Positions 51,883 through 60,654 of a stretch of DNA of 64,000 nucleotides are shown here, piece after piece. Within the stretch, counting starts at the first letter, position 1; every line of letters begins with the position of its first letter. The notes under the pieces were generated by a model that had not been told where the DNA came from, ran no database searches, and worked only from the letters and a program-made list of their open reading frames with translations. The stretch comes from Enorma phocaeensis (lineage in GTDB: Bacteria; Actinomycetota; Coriobacteriia; Coriobacteriales; Coriobacteriaceae): NCBI RefSeq assembly GCF_016901575.1, contig NZ_JACJKQ010000003.1, positions 124,001 to 188,000 on the forward strand, given 5' to 3'. A program made the translations under genes and the position numbers.

Positions 51883-52929
51883 ATGACAAAAGTAGCTACC
51901 ATAGGGAAGGGCGTGCTGTTCGCCCTGGTCGTCGCCGTTCCTGCCTGGCTGCTCGGCAGGCAGTTCGAGGTCATCGGCGGCCCCGTCTTCGCCATTCTAT
52001 TTGGCATGGTGCTCGCACTCGTGATTCCTGAGAAAGCCTCCGCGCCGCTTATGCCTGGCGTTACCTTTACGTCGAAGAAGGTCCTGCAATGGGCGGTCGT
52101 GCTCTTGGGCTTCGGACTGAACCTCGCGCAGATCGCTCAAGTTGGCGCAACCTCGCTTCCCATCATCGTCTCCACCATCGCGACCTCTCTGGTCATCGCG
52201 TTTGTGCTGAGCAGGGCGCTCGGCATTCCTGGGAAGATCTCGACGCTTGTGGGCGTGGGATCGTCCATCTGCGGCGGCTCTGCCATTGCGGCCACGGCCC
52301 CGGTCATCGATGCCGATGACGAGGAGATCGCGCAGGCCATCAGCGTGATCTTTCTGTTCAATGTCGTCGCGGCATTGGTGTTTCCCACGCTCGGCGGTTT
52401 GCTGGGGCTTTCCAACGAGGGGTTCGGGCTCTTTGCGGGTACGGCGGTGAACGACACGTCGTCGGTAACTGCTGCGGCTGCTGCCTGGGACGGCATGCAT
52501 GCCGGTGCAAACACGCTTGACGCCGCGACCATCGTCAAGCTTACGCGCACCCTCGCCATCATCCCCATCACGCTCGCGCTCGCCCTCTGGCAAGTTCGAA
52601 AGGCCAGGCGCGCATCGTCCTCCCAGGACGGCGGCGCCGTCCAGGTGGATGGCACCTTTGACCTGAAGCGAATCTTCCCCTTCTTCATCGTGTTCTTCGT
52701 GCTGGCAAGTGTCATCACGACGGTATTCGCCTTGCCGGCAGGGATCACCGCTCCCATCAAAGAGCTTTCGAAGTTCTTCATCGTCATGGCGATGGCAGCG
52801 ATCGGGTTCAATACCAATATCGTGAAGCTCGTTCGCACGGGCGGCAAGCCCATCGCGCTCGGTTTTGCCTGCTGGGTCGGCATCGCCTGCATGAGCCTCG
52901 CCGCGCAGCATCTGCTCGGCATCTGGTAA
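51883..52929 (+). CDS. YeiH-type UPF0324 membrane protein
   Basis: 348 residues from the ATG at 51883 (GAGGGG upstream). About ten membrane segments; the family signatures [32 protein letters not shown] and [13 protein letters not shown] are clear. UPF0324 proteins are putative anion exporters or transporters, sometimes linked to sulfonate or sulfite handling; the substrate here is unknown. Its divergent LysR partner is the likely regulator. Confidence 0.9.
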   Translation: MTKVATIGKGVLFALVVAVPAWLLGRQFEVIGGPVFAILFGMVLALVIPEKASAPLMPGVTFTSKKVLQWAVVLLGFGLNLAQIAQVGATSLPIIVSTIATSLVIAFVLSRALGIPGKISTLVGVGSSICGGSAIAATAPVIDADDEEIAQAISVIFLFNVVAALVFPTLGGLLGLSNEGFGLFAGTAVNDTSSVTAAAAAWDGMHAGANTLDAATIVKLTRTLAIIPITLALALWQVRKARRASSSQDGGAVQVDGTFDLKRIFPFFIVFFVLASVITTVFALPAGITAPIKELSKFFIVMAMAAIGFNTNIVKLVRTGGKPIALGFACWVGIACMSLAAQHLLGIW

Positions 52930-53289
52930 GCCCTTGCGTCTGGGGCCATATGGTCCGGCGGCGCTTTGCTGCACTCGCGTTTGGAGTCGGGCACCTCTGC
53001 TTCCAAACGGTCCACCCCAGCGCACCCAATACTAAGAAATAGGCCTTTACCTGCGGAAGGCAACCGCTAGGCGCCTCGCGGTTGCCTCACCTGAGCCAAA
53101 ATGCAGCCTTCTGGTTGGTAGAATGAGGGGTATGGCGCCCGCATACTCATTGGTGCCGGCAAACGTTCTTTCGCTTGCGCGATACGGCGGCGTGCCCACT
53201 CATGAACGAGATGGGACAAAGGCGAGACGCACCGCAACGGTCCTGCCATCCACCGCCCATCCGTGCGAGCCCGACCGAAAGGCCCTCCC
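52930..53289. other. Intergenic region with a 10-bp hairpin
   Basis: AGGCAACCGC (53058-53067) pairs perfectly with GCGGTTGCCT (53078-53087) around a 10-base loop; probable terminator of the YeiH-type gene. A -10-like TAGAAT at 53119-53124 may start the next operon. No gene is seen. Confidence 0.5.
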
Positions 53290-54324
53290 ATGAGCTTTCG
53301 TGACAACCTTCAGTATCTGCGCGCCACACGCAATATGACTCAAGAGCAGCTTGCCATGTTGCTGGGCGTTTCCCGCCAATCTGTGACCAAGTGGGAGGCG
53401 GAGAAAAGCTATCCCGAGATGGACAAGCTTCTTAAGCTCTGCCAGATTTTTGAATGCAGCCTGGACGACCTTGTGCAGGGCGACCTTACCGGACGCGATC
53501 CGGGAATCCAGACGGCCGTTCCAGCAGGTCCTCCTTCTGACGTCTGCGGCTACGATGAGCACCAGCGCCGTCTTGCCCGCCAAGTTCCTGCAGGCATCGT
53601 CTCGATACTTGTGGGCTGTGGCCTGGGATTTTTGGCAGAGGGCCGCTTCACCCTGTTCGGAGCAGATGCCGACATTCTTACGATCGCCCTCATATTGCTG
53701 GGCGTGTTGGTTGGCCTGGCGTTCTTCATCCCAGCGGGAATGGAGCATGCGGCCTTTATGAAGGCGCACCCGTATATCGAGGACTTTTACACAGAAGGCG
53801 ACCGCGCCTCCGCGCGTAAAGCGTTCACACGTGCCATGATCGCCGGCATCGCGTTCATCTTTGCGGGAGCCCTTAGCATCATGGTGCTGGGGGAGAGCAG
53901 GGCAACAGAGCGAGAGGGACTTTGTCTGCTGCTGTGCCTTATTGCGGCGGGCGTGTGGCTCATCGTTCGCTATGGCATGCTGCTTGGCCGTACCAACGTC
54001 GCCGAGTACAACAAAAGCGTGGCGGAGGAGCTCGAGGTTGAAGACATCGTCAATGCGAAGGTGGATGAAGAGGTCCGCTCCGCGTTGCTTGAAAAGAAGC
54101 GCTCGGACGACAAGGTGGGTGCCGTCTGCGGCGTCATCATGATCCTTTCGACCATCGTGGGCCTCGTGCTCCTGTTTATCCCGGTGTTTTCTGCCCCAGA
54201 CATGGATGCGTTCAACCCTGAGGGCACGTCTGCCATGTGGTTCTGGATGGCATGGGTTGTGGGCGGCATGCTCTGCGGCATCGTTGCCATCCTCATGAAC
54301 GCATTTGGCAAAAAGGACGAGTAG
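53290..54324 (+). CDS. XRE-family HTH protein with membrane domain
   Basis: 344 residues from the ATG at 53290 (GAAAGG upstream). Residues 1-65 form an XRE HTH: LRATRNMTQEQLAMLLGVSRQSVTKWEAEKSYPEMDKLLKLCQIF. A linker and about six hydrophobic segments follow, grouped as two pairs before and one pair after a charged helix (VAEELEVEDIVNAKVDEEVRSALLEKKR). Such HTH-membrane proteins often regulate neighbouring ABC transport genes. Here a gap of 101 bases leads to the unusual ABC-2-type cluster, all on the same strand. Confidence 0.85.
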   Translation: MSFRDNLQYLRATRNMTQEQLAMLLGVSRQSVTKWEAEKSYPEMDKLLKLCQIFECSLDDLVQGDLTGRDPGIQTAVPAGPPSDVCGYDEHQRRLARQVPAGIVSILVGCGLGFLAEGRFTLFGADADILTIALILLGVLVGLAFFIPAGMEHAAFMKAHPYIEDFYTEGDRASARKAFTRAMIAGIAFIFAGALSIMVLGESRATEREGLCLLLCLIAAGVWLIVRYGMLLGRTNVAEYNKSVAEELEVEDIVNAKVDEEVRSALLEKKRSDDKVGAVCGVIMILSTIVGLVLLFIPVFSAPDMDAFNPEGTSAMWFWMAWVVGGMLCGIVAILMNAFGKKDE

Positions 54325-54425
54325 GGTTGCGTTGAGCCCTCGCCCATCCTGTTATCCGTCTCGCCAAGGCGTTACAGGGTACAAGCGGGATAGATGTCTT
54401 GGCGGTCGGGACGGGGAGGTGCGGG

Positions 54426-56000
54426 ATGGCGCGGCGCATGCGATACGTGTTGCGCATGGTATTCTCCCACCCTGCCGTTTTGGCCTGCGTTCTTGTTGCG
54501 GCTGCGCTTGCAGCATGGCCCGCCATGGGTGTGCGGCCTTCCTTGCAGGATGAGGCGCTGTCGGTCGAAGAACAGCTTCCGTACGGCATGTATCGTTCGC
54601 TTGAAGAGGCGCGCGATAGCCTTGCGGGAAACCTCCGCCTTATGCGCGGCTTCGCCGAACGTGGCGAGCTGGCGCTGTCTCAGATGAGACTCATGGCAGC
54701 AGAAGAGAAGCGCCTGGAGGCACTCGACGAGGCGCTTTCGGCGTCCGATGTCAAAGGCTTCCTGGAGGCTGCGGCACAGTACTACGAACTGCAGCCGTCC
54801 GGAGCGGCTGGGGCTCAGGCACTGCAGTTCCATGCACTCTCCAAGCTTGAGGACCCTGCGTTCTACACGCTGCCCCAGACGATGCCGGCGGCCATATATC
54901 TTGCATCGCGGCAGTTTATCCTGTCGCCTCTGGTGTTTGCCGCGGGCGGTCTTATGGGACATGAGGGGCTTCTGTCGCGTGGCTACGACGGGTCGCTCGA
55001 CTTTCTTGTTTGGGCGATCCCTATCGTTGCCGCGGCCCTTGTGGGTGCGGGATTCGGGTGGCGAGCATTTCATGTTCGGGGCGTCTGCGGTTTGAGGCGG
55101 ATGGGACGTTCGGTGGTGTCGGGCGCGGTGAGCGGGGCATCTGCAGCGCTTGCCGTCACGGTTCCCGCTTGCTTGCTTGCGTGCGCGCACAATGGAATCG
55201 GCGACTTGGCCTACCCTGTGATTGTTCAAGCGGCCGACGCCACCTATGGCGTTACGACGGTGGGCATGGTTCTCATCGAGCGCGCCGCCCTGCTTTGCGG
55301 GATGTCGTTGGTGGCGGCCTGCCTGGGGGCGGCGTCATGCAGGGTAGCGGGCGGGACTGCTCCTGCGGCCTGTGTGTGCTCAGCAGGGCTCGTGCTTGCT
55401 GCTCAGCCGTGGTATTTCACGATATTTAGTCCGTTGCGAGACGTTGCGCACCTGCTTCCTGCGACTTACGCCGACCCCGGGCGTGTTACCGGGTCTGCCG
55501 ACGCTTTTGCAACGGCTGCCACCCCGCCGCAGCTCTCCGGTGCCGGCGTTGCCTCGGGTATCTTGACGTTTGCCGCTGCTGCTGCGGGCATCATCGCGAT
55601 GACGCTGGCAGTTCGAGGTCTTGCCGAGGGGGCCGAACGCTGGCGACTGGCGCTTTGCCAAGGTCGCTCGTACCGCATCGGCCTTATCGCGCCCACATGG
55701 TCTCGCCTTGCCGAGCCAGGTTCGCCTTCGCCTGCCTCCATGCTTCCGGGAGACCCGCTCGCACACGGCCCGCCTGCGCGGATTCTCGTGGCAACGTCAC
55801 CCATCGGATTTCTCAGCGCACGTTGGCGCAAGCTGCACGCGAGCATGTGCGCCATGACACATGTGCCCGAGGCCTCTTCCCTGGCATCGAGGCTTCGCTT
55901 ACTCGCCTCTCTCAACGCAATAGGTATTCCCCCTCCTGCCGGCGTATGTCGCTGGAATGGATGGCGCTGTTGCGACACGTTGCCCGCTCGCGGCAGCTGA
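54426..56000 (+). CDS. ABC-2-like membrane protein, one module
   Basis: 524 residues from the ATG at 54426 (GGGGAGGTG upstream). Layout: one N-terminal helix (VFSHPAVLACVLVAAALAAW), a ~130-residue extracytoplasmic helical domain ending in ALSKLEDPAFYTLPQTMPAA, then five or so helices. The conserved inner signature NGIGDLAYPVIV precedes two more helices. The same order and two signatures recur twice in the next protein, so the two are homologous modules. The last ~110 residues are a polar cytoplasmic part. With a single ATPase encoded nearby, it is probably one permease half. Confidence 0.7.
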   Translation: MARRMRYVLRMVFSHPAVLACVLVAAALAAWPAMGVRPSLQDEALSVEEQLPYGMYRSLEEARDSLAGNLRLMRGFAERGELALSQMRLMAAEEKRLEALDEALSASDVKGFLEAAAQYYELQPSGAAGAQALQFHALSKLEDPAFYTLPQTMPAAIYLASRQFILSPLVFAAGGLMGHEGLLSRGYDGSLDFLVWAIPIVAAALVGAGFGWRAFHVRGVCGLRRMGRSVVSGAVSGASAALAVTVPACLLACAHNGIGDLAYPVIVQAADATYGVTTVGMVLIERAALLCGMSLVAACLGAASCRVAGGTAPAACVCSAGLVLAAQPWYFTIFSPLRDVAHLLPATYADPGRVTGSADAFATAATPPQLSGAGVASGILTFAAAAAGIIAMTLAVRGLAEGAERWRLALCQGRSYRIGLIAPTWSRLAEPGSPSPASMLPGDPLAHGPPARILVATSPIGFLSARWRKLHASMCAMTHVPEASSLASRLRLLASLNAIGIPPPAGVCRWNGWRCCDTLPARGS

Positions 56001-56019
56001 AGACGAGGGAGATGGATGC

Positions 56020-58503
56020 ATGACTACTCATATGAGATGGAAAAGGAATGGGGCAAAGCCAGGCGGAGGGCGTGCGCGCCGTCCCCGCCAGGCACGTGCC
56101 TTGGCACGATATGCGGCGACGCTGTTTTGTCTTGCGGTCCGAAGCCCCTTGTTGTGGGTGTCGGTGCTCGTCGCCTCTGCGCTGCTGTGGGTCGGTGTGG
56201 CGAACATGCCCGCCCTTGCGGTTAGCGGCCCCTATGACAGGCAGTCCATGCAGACGAACTTCGACCTGTATGAGCAGCAAGAGGCGAGCGCCTCTCAGAG
56301 GGAATGGCTGGCGCGGGAGCCGTCCTCGCTTCTCGAGGAGCGGGCGCAGGAGGAGTTCGTCGATCGCGGTCGCGTGTACGACCTCATGCGCGCAGCCACC
56401 GATGACCGCTCCTATATCAAGGCGATCCTGGAACTGTTGCGCCATGACGAGCAGTATCCCTATGCCGGTTTCTCCCATGCCGAGAACGAGGCTTCGCAGG
56501 AATTCTATCAGCAGCTGTTGAGGCTCGAGGACCCTCAGCTATACGAAAGCATCCAAGAGATGCCGGCCATCGCGTTTTTTACCTATCGATGGCAGGAATG
56601 GTTCTCGCTTCCCATCGTGAGCCAGCTGCTGGCGTCGCTTGCGGCGGGCTCCGCCGAGCCCTCATCTTCTGCGGCGTCGTTTTCGCCCGAGGCACACCTT
56701 GTCATGATGGTGCCCGCGGTGGTGGCATCCGCCTGCGTCTTTCGCTGGAAGACGCGCCGACGCCTACTTGACGCAGTTCCACTTGTTCGCGGCGCGGCGT
56801 CCACGGTCGAGGTCTTGACCGCTGCCGCGTGCTCGTTGCTTGCCATGGCTGCGGTTGTGCTGCCGGGGCTGGTGTGGCTTGCTGCGAAAAACGGGCTGGG
56901 CAACCTTTCGTATCCTGTGGTGTATTTCCAGGCAGGCGAGGTTGTTGCGACAACGGCGGGCGAGGTGATCTTCCAGGGGGCGAGCCTCTGCGTTCTCGCA
57001 ACGCTCGTGATTGCCTTGGTGCTCGAATTGTCGTGCTGCGCGACCCATCGTATGACGCCCGGGGTGATAGTTGCGTCTGCGACCGTGCTCGCCCCTTTGA
57101 TTCCCGATTATTTCGACCGGCTGTCTCCTCTGGCAAGCGCGGCACCCTGGCTGCCGTCGACGTATCTCGGTGTCGATAAGGTCGTCGGCGGCTGGAGCTA
57201 TTTCATCAACACCGAAAACGATGTTCTGCCCATCGCGGGTTGCGACTATGCGCATGGGCTGCTTGTCTTGGGCGGCACGGCCCTCGTGCTTGTGACCCTC
57301 GTGACCGCGGTGCATCTGTTTTGTCATGCGCTCCGCTTGCACCGGATGGGGAGCGTCGGCGGCCCTTCGGGCGGCTCGGCATCTCGCGGAGGCGCACATG
57401 CCCTCGAGCACAGCGGCGCGGCGTCGAGTTCGCGCGATGGGGGAGCGATGCGTGCCAAAGGGGCCCGCTTCTCCCCTCGGCTGTCTGCGCGAGGGACGCC
57501 GGATGTGCGGCGTGCCTTCCGCGATGGCGCGCGAGACCTGCCCGCGCCGGCCGCGACGGTGCGCTCGACTACGGCCGCATATCTTACCGTCTTGCTGAGA
57601 GGGGCTGCGATTCCTGCTGCAGTCGTTTGTGAGGCTGCTGTGCTGGTGCTTCCGGCAGTCGTGCCCTTCCGTACGGGCATGGAGGCGTATACCCAGGATG
57701 CGTATGTGTCCCGATATCAGGAGCACAGTCGGGCTCAGGGAGGGGACCTTGCCGCGTTTTCCGACCCGGCTTTCGCCCGGCGCGATATCGAGCTGCTGGC
57801 AGATGCGGCGTGGGCGCCCGACGCGCGTTCGTTTGCCGTTGCTGCCGCGGCGTATGAAGGGTGGTGGGCGGCACGTCTTGAAGAAGGGGCCGTTTTGGCT
57901 GCCGCCGCAGAAAACCCCGGGATCGCACGCAGCCGCGAGGAGTTCTATCGCCGACTGTCTGAGCTGGACGACCCATCCATCGCGCTTGTCGGCTCCCAGC
58001 TTTCGCCCGTTCGGCTCGTTGCCTTTGATGCGCGCCTGTATCCAGCCCTTCTGGGGGCTCTGCCCTACTTCGCTGCGGGGGCAATGGCGATCTCTGCGAC
58101 GCGGCGCGGCCTGCTGAGACAGGTTCCCGTTCGTGGATGGAGGCGCGCCCTTTCGGTGGCCTCCGCAACAATCGTCGTGGGGCTTGTGGGCGCGGCTCTT
58201 GCGTGGCTGCCTGTGCTTGCCGTGGCGCTCATACGCTGTGGGTGGGGAGAGGTGGCATATCCCGTCATCGTCTGGGATGCCGCCAGCCCTGGGTTGTTGC
58301 CTTGGCTTTCCGCGTTGGTCGGCGAGGCGGGGGCTTCACTGCCGGCTGTGGCCACGGCGGGCGAGCTTGCCCACCTCTACGTTGGAAGGCTGGCCGTCAC
58401 GGGCCTCATCGCGTCGGTCGCGTCCTCTGCCATCTCTGTCGTCGTCGGCCGAACCGTACGGGTTGCTGGCGCCGAGCAGGAAATCTCTCGAAAGGAGCTG
58501 TAG
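56020..58503 (+). CDS. ABC-2-like membrane protein, two tandem modules
   Basis: 827 residues from the ATG at 56020 (GAGGGAG upstream). Module 1 (~30-450): helix, outside domain ending QQLLRLEDPQLYESIQEMPA, helices, NGLGNLSYPVVYF. Module 2 (~525-827): helix, outside domain ending RRLSELDDPSIALVGSQLSP, helices, CGWGEVAYPVIVW. The two halves are joined by a ~70-residue basic, Ser/Arg/Gly-rich linker. The halves resemble each other and the preceding protein, which indicates duplication and fusion. The gene starts 19 bases after the previous gene and ends 2 bases before the ATPase gene. I know no described system with this arrangement. Confidence 0.7.
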   Translation: MTTHMRWKRNGAKPGGGRARRPRQARALARYAATLFCLAVRSPLLWVSVLVASALLWVGVANMPALAVSGPYDRQSMQTNFDLYEQQEASASQREWLAREPSSLLEERAQEEFVDRGRVYDLMRAATDDRSYIKAILELLRHDEQYPYAGFSHAENEASQEFYQQLLRLEDPQLYESIQEMPAIAFFTYRWQEWFSLPIVSQLLASLAAGSAEPSSSAASFSPEAHLVMMVPAVVASACVFRWKTRRRLLDAVPLVRGAASTVEVLTAAACSLLAMAAVVLPGLVWLAAKNGLGNLSYPVVYFQAGEVVATTAGEVIFQGASLCVLATLVIALVLELSCCATHRMTPGVIVASATVLAPLIPDYFDRLSPLASAAPWLPSTYLGVDKVVGGWSYFINTENDVLPIAGCDYAHGLLVLGGTALVLVTLVTAVHLFCHALRLHRMGSVGGPSGGSASRGGAHALEHSGAASSSRDGGAMRAKGARFSPRLSARGTPDVRRAFRDGARDLPAPAATVRSTTAAYLTVLLRGAAIPAAVVCEAAVLVLPAVVPFRTGMEAYTQDAYVSRYQEHSRAQGGDLAAFSDPAFARRDIELLADAAWAPDARSFAVAAAAYEGWWAARLEEGAVLAAAAENPGIARSREEFYRRLSELDDPSIALVGSQLSPVRLVAFDARLYPALLGALPYFAAGAMAISATRRGLLRQVPVRGWRRALSVASATIVVGLVGAALAWLPVLAVALIRCGWGEVAYPVIVWDAASPGLLPWLSALVGEAGASLPAVATAGELAHLYVGRLAVTGLIASVASSAISVVVGRTVRVAGAEQEISRKEL

Positions 58504-58505
58504 CC

Positions 58506-59201
58506 ATGTTGTCATTTTGCCATCTCACATTGGGTCACGGCTCGGTGACGCTGCTTGAGGATGCGTCGTTGACGCTTGAGCGCGGCGAGGTTGTTGGCCT
58601 CGTGGCGCCAAACGGCTTTGGCAAAACAACCCTCCTTACCACCCTTGCAGGGATGGGCGGCGCGCGAGCCCGTGGAAAGATCAGCGTTCAGGGCGTTCCC
58701 GCCCACGATGGCGCTCGCCTGCGCGCTACGGTGTTCTATGCGCCGGGCGACGCGTCGCTGTTGTATCCCTCATGTACGGTGCTCGACCATGTTCGCATGG
58801 CGCGAAGCCTGTGGGCGTCTCCCTGTTCTGTGGAGGCTGTCGCGCGAACCTGCGGCATCGACGGATTCATGAGAAAGCGGGTAAGGACGCTGTCGCAAGG
58901 TATGAAGCAGCAGCTTACGCTTGCTGTGGCCTATGCCACCAATGCGCCGTGCTTGTTGCTCGACGAGCCGATGAACGCGCTCGATCCAACGAACGTGCAG
59001 CGCAACACGGCCATTCTGCGCGCCCTCGCCCGCCGCGGAAAGACGATCGTCATGAGTTCCCACATCCTGGAAAACGTCGATGAGGTGAGTGACCGCATCG
59101 TATTCATAAGCGATAAGAGCCTGATTGTCGCCGACGCCCGCTCTTCGGGTGGCGAGCGGGCGCGCGACATATATCGTCGGCTCTATCGCAACGCCTCCTG
59201 A
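58506..59201 (+). CDS. ABC transporter ATPase of the three-module system
   Basis: 231 residues from the ATG at 58506 (AAAGGAG upstream). Walker A is APNGFGKTT (first Gly replaced by Ala), Q-loop region FYAPGDASLLYPSCTVLDH, signature LSQGMKQQLTLA, Walker B CLLLDEPMNALD, and H-loop SSH. This is the exporter/bacitracin-type (CcmA/drug) ATPase size. It is the only ATPase encoded in the cluster, so it should energise the three membrane modules upstream. Confidence 0.88.
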   Translation: MLSFCHLTLGHGSVTLLEDASLTLERGEVVGLVAPNGFGKTTLLTTLAGMGGARARGKISVQGVPAHDGARLRATVFYAPGDASLLYPSCTVLDHVRMARSLWASPCSVEAVARTCGIDGFMRKRVRTLSQGMKQQLTLAVAYATNAPCLLLDEPMNALDPTNVQRNTAILRALARRGKTIVMSSHILENVDEVSDRIVFISDKSLIVADARSSGGERARDIYRRLYRNAS

Positions 59202-59242
59202 GGATGTCTCGCGGGCAAGGGAAGAATATTCCATAAAACTTC

Positions 59243-59265
59243 CGGGGTGGTTCCCGCCCACCCCG
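59243..59265 (+). terminator. Hairpin after the ABC cluster
   Basis: CGGGGTGG (59243-59250) pairs with CCACCCCG (59258-59265) around a 7-base loop; no T-run. Confidence 0.5.
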
Positions 59266-59383
59266 CCAGCCGTGCCGTCTACCTAAATGGCGGTATGCCA
59301 GCAACGCTGGACGGGTTTACTAAGACTATCTGGTACATATAGGCCGGCGCCTGGCATGGGGCGCCCAAAGCGAGGAGGTAATC

Positions 59384-59689
59384 ATGGGACTCAAAGCCGA
59401 GGGGGCACTTGATTTCGATTTCGAGGGGTTCCTGGGGTACCTGCGCTCCAAGACTCGTGTGTTCATGGACGTTGACGGCGGTGAGTACTACATTACGCAC
59501 ACCGACGGGTACTGGCGCGTTCAGGACTGCTCCAAACTTAACGACAAGGGTCGTTTTACCGATTGCTCCGAGCTTGTAACCACCATGCCTGAGCTTATCG
59601 AGCTGCCGTTCCTTGACGGCAAGAGCATCCATGACCTCTTCCATGACGCGACCTTCTACGAGTCGGTCCAGGAGGGCTGGTCGCTCTAG
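59384..59689 (+). CDS. Small hypothetical protein
   Basis: 101 residues; GCGAGGAGG precedes the ATG. Acidic, no signal or membrane helix. Sequence features: GGEYYITHTDGYWRVQDCSKL, two short Asp/Glu/Phe-rich segments and a C-terminal DATFYESVQEGWSL. I recognise no family. A strong terminator follows, so it is monocistronic. Confidence 0.65.
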   Translation: MGLKAEGALDFDFEGFLGYLRSKTRVFMDVDGGEYYITHTDGYWRVQDCSKLNDKGRFTDCSELVTTMPELIELPFLDGKSIHDLFHDATFYESVQEGWSL

Positions 59690-59735
59690 CCTGAGGACAT
59701 CTGCGCAGTCGTGAAAATCTGACTGCTCTCCTTTC

Positions 59736-59776
59736 AAAACCGCTGGCATCTCCCCCCAGATGTCGGCGGTTTTCTT
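59736..59776 (+). terminator. Terminator after the small hypothetical gene
   Basis: AAAACCGC-TGGCATCT pairs with AGATGTCGGCGGTTTT (one mismatch) around a C-rich loop, followed by CTT. Confidence 0.8.
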
Positions 59777-59872
59777 ATGCGATGCCGTCGTGTGGAAATG
59801 CGGCTGCATGGCAGGAGCCTTGCGCTTGAGTGACTGCCCAGAGGCCCCTTCTTCGATTCTCCATGAGGCTTG

Positions 59873-59901
59873 TTGACCGTAATCCGAAATCGGACTACCA
59901 T
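59873..59901 (+). promoter_or_regulatory. Promoter and operator of the MarR gene
   Basis: -35 TTGACC (59873-59878), 17-base spacer, -10 TACCAT (59896-59901). The spacer contains TCCGA-AA-TCGGA (59883-59894), a palindrome placed to let a bound repressor block RNA polymerase. Confidence 0.65.
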
Positions 59902-59947
59902 CGGGCCCGAGGCATTTTTATTCAAGCATGGTGAGAGGGGGATGCAT

Positions 59948-60559
59948 ATGGACGATGCCGATCCGCGGACGGCGTGCGGCGGGGAGCAAACCCATGTCGA
60001 TGACGCGCCGTGGGATCCGGATAGGTTCCAGGCGGATTCTGGTCCGCGGCAGCTGGACTATCTCTACAACGAGATCGATCAGCTCTATCACGTATTTGCC
60101 TATGGCTGCGGGATCTCCGACTGCGCGTATTGGATGCTCTACGACCTCCAGATCGCCGGCGGCTCCCTGCCGGTTTCGACGTTGACCGCGTCGTGGTCCT
60201 ATAGCAAGCAGACGATCAACTCTGCGCTCAAGTCACTTGAGGCACGCGGTTTGATAGAGCTCGATTTTGTCGAAGGAAGCCGGAAAAGCAAGGTGGCGAG
60301 CTTCACCAAGGCTGGCCGCGTGTTTTCCCGCGAGCGTATCATCCCCGCCATCGAAGCGGAGGAGCGGGCCTTTTCAACCTTGGCCTCGCGCGAGCGCGAA
60401 CAGTTGGTGGTCCTCGTCAAACGCTATGTGGATGCGCTCGATGCAGAGATCGGACGTGCCCACGAGTGCGTGGAGCGCGTCGAGGGCAAGCAGGAAGATG
60501 CCGTGCGCGCCTCCTGCGACCTGTGGGGCGAAAGCGAGCCCTGTCCGGGCGAGCATTGA
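59948..60559 (+). CDS. MarR-family transcriptional regulator
   Basis: 203 residues from the ATG at 59948 (GAGAGGGGG six bases before; an ATG at 59942 is too close). Winged helix: ISDCAYWMLYDLQIAGGSLPVSTL, SKQTINSALKSLEARGLIELDF, and an antiparallel-wing segment SRKSKVASFTKAG. Both ends extend beyond a minimal MarR, with a Cys/Glu-rich tail. It precedes a two-gene ABC exporter by 95 bases and likely represses it and itself through the palindrome in its promoter. Confidence 0.88.
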   Translation: MDDADPRTACGGEQTHVDDAPWDPDRFQADSGPRQLDYLYNEIDQLYHVFAYGCGISDCAYWMLYDLQIAGGSLPVSTLTASWSYSKQTINSALKSLEARGLIELDFVEGSRKSKVASFTKAGRVFSRERIIPAIEAEERAFSTLASREREQLVVLVKRYVDALDAEIGRAHECVERVEGKQEDAVRASCDLWGESEPCPGEH

Positions 60560-60654
60560 CCGGGCTGCGTCCCGTCCGTCCCCTGTTCGGGGTTCTCCGG
60601 CTTTTTGTCGATAGCCATCTACCCATTCAGACCTAGCGAAGGAGTATTCGTCGT

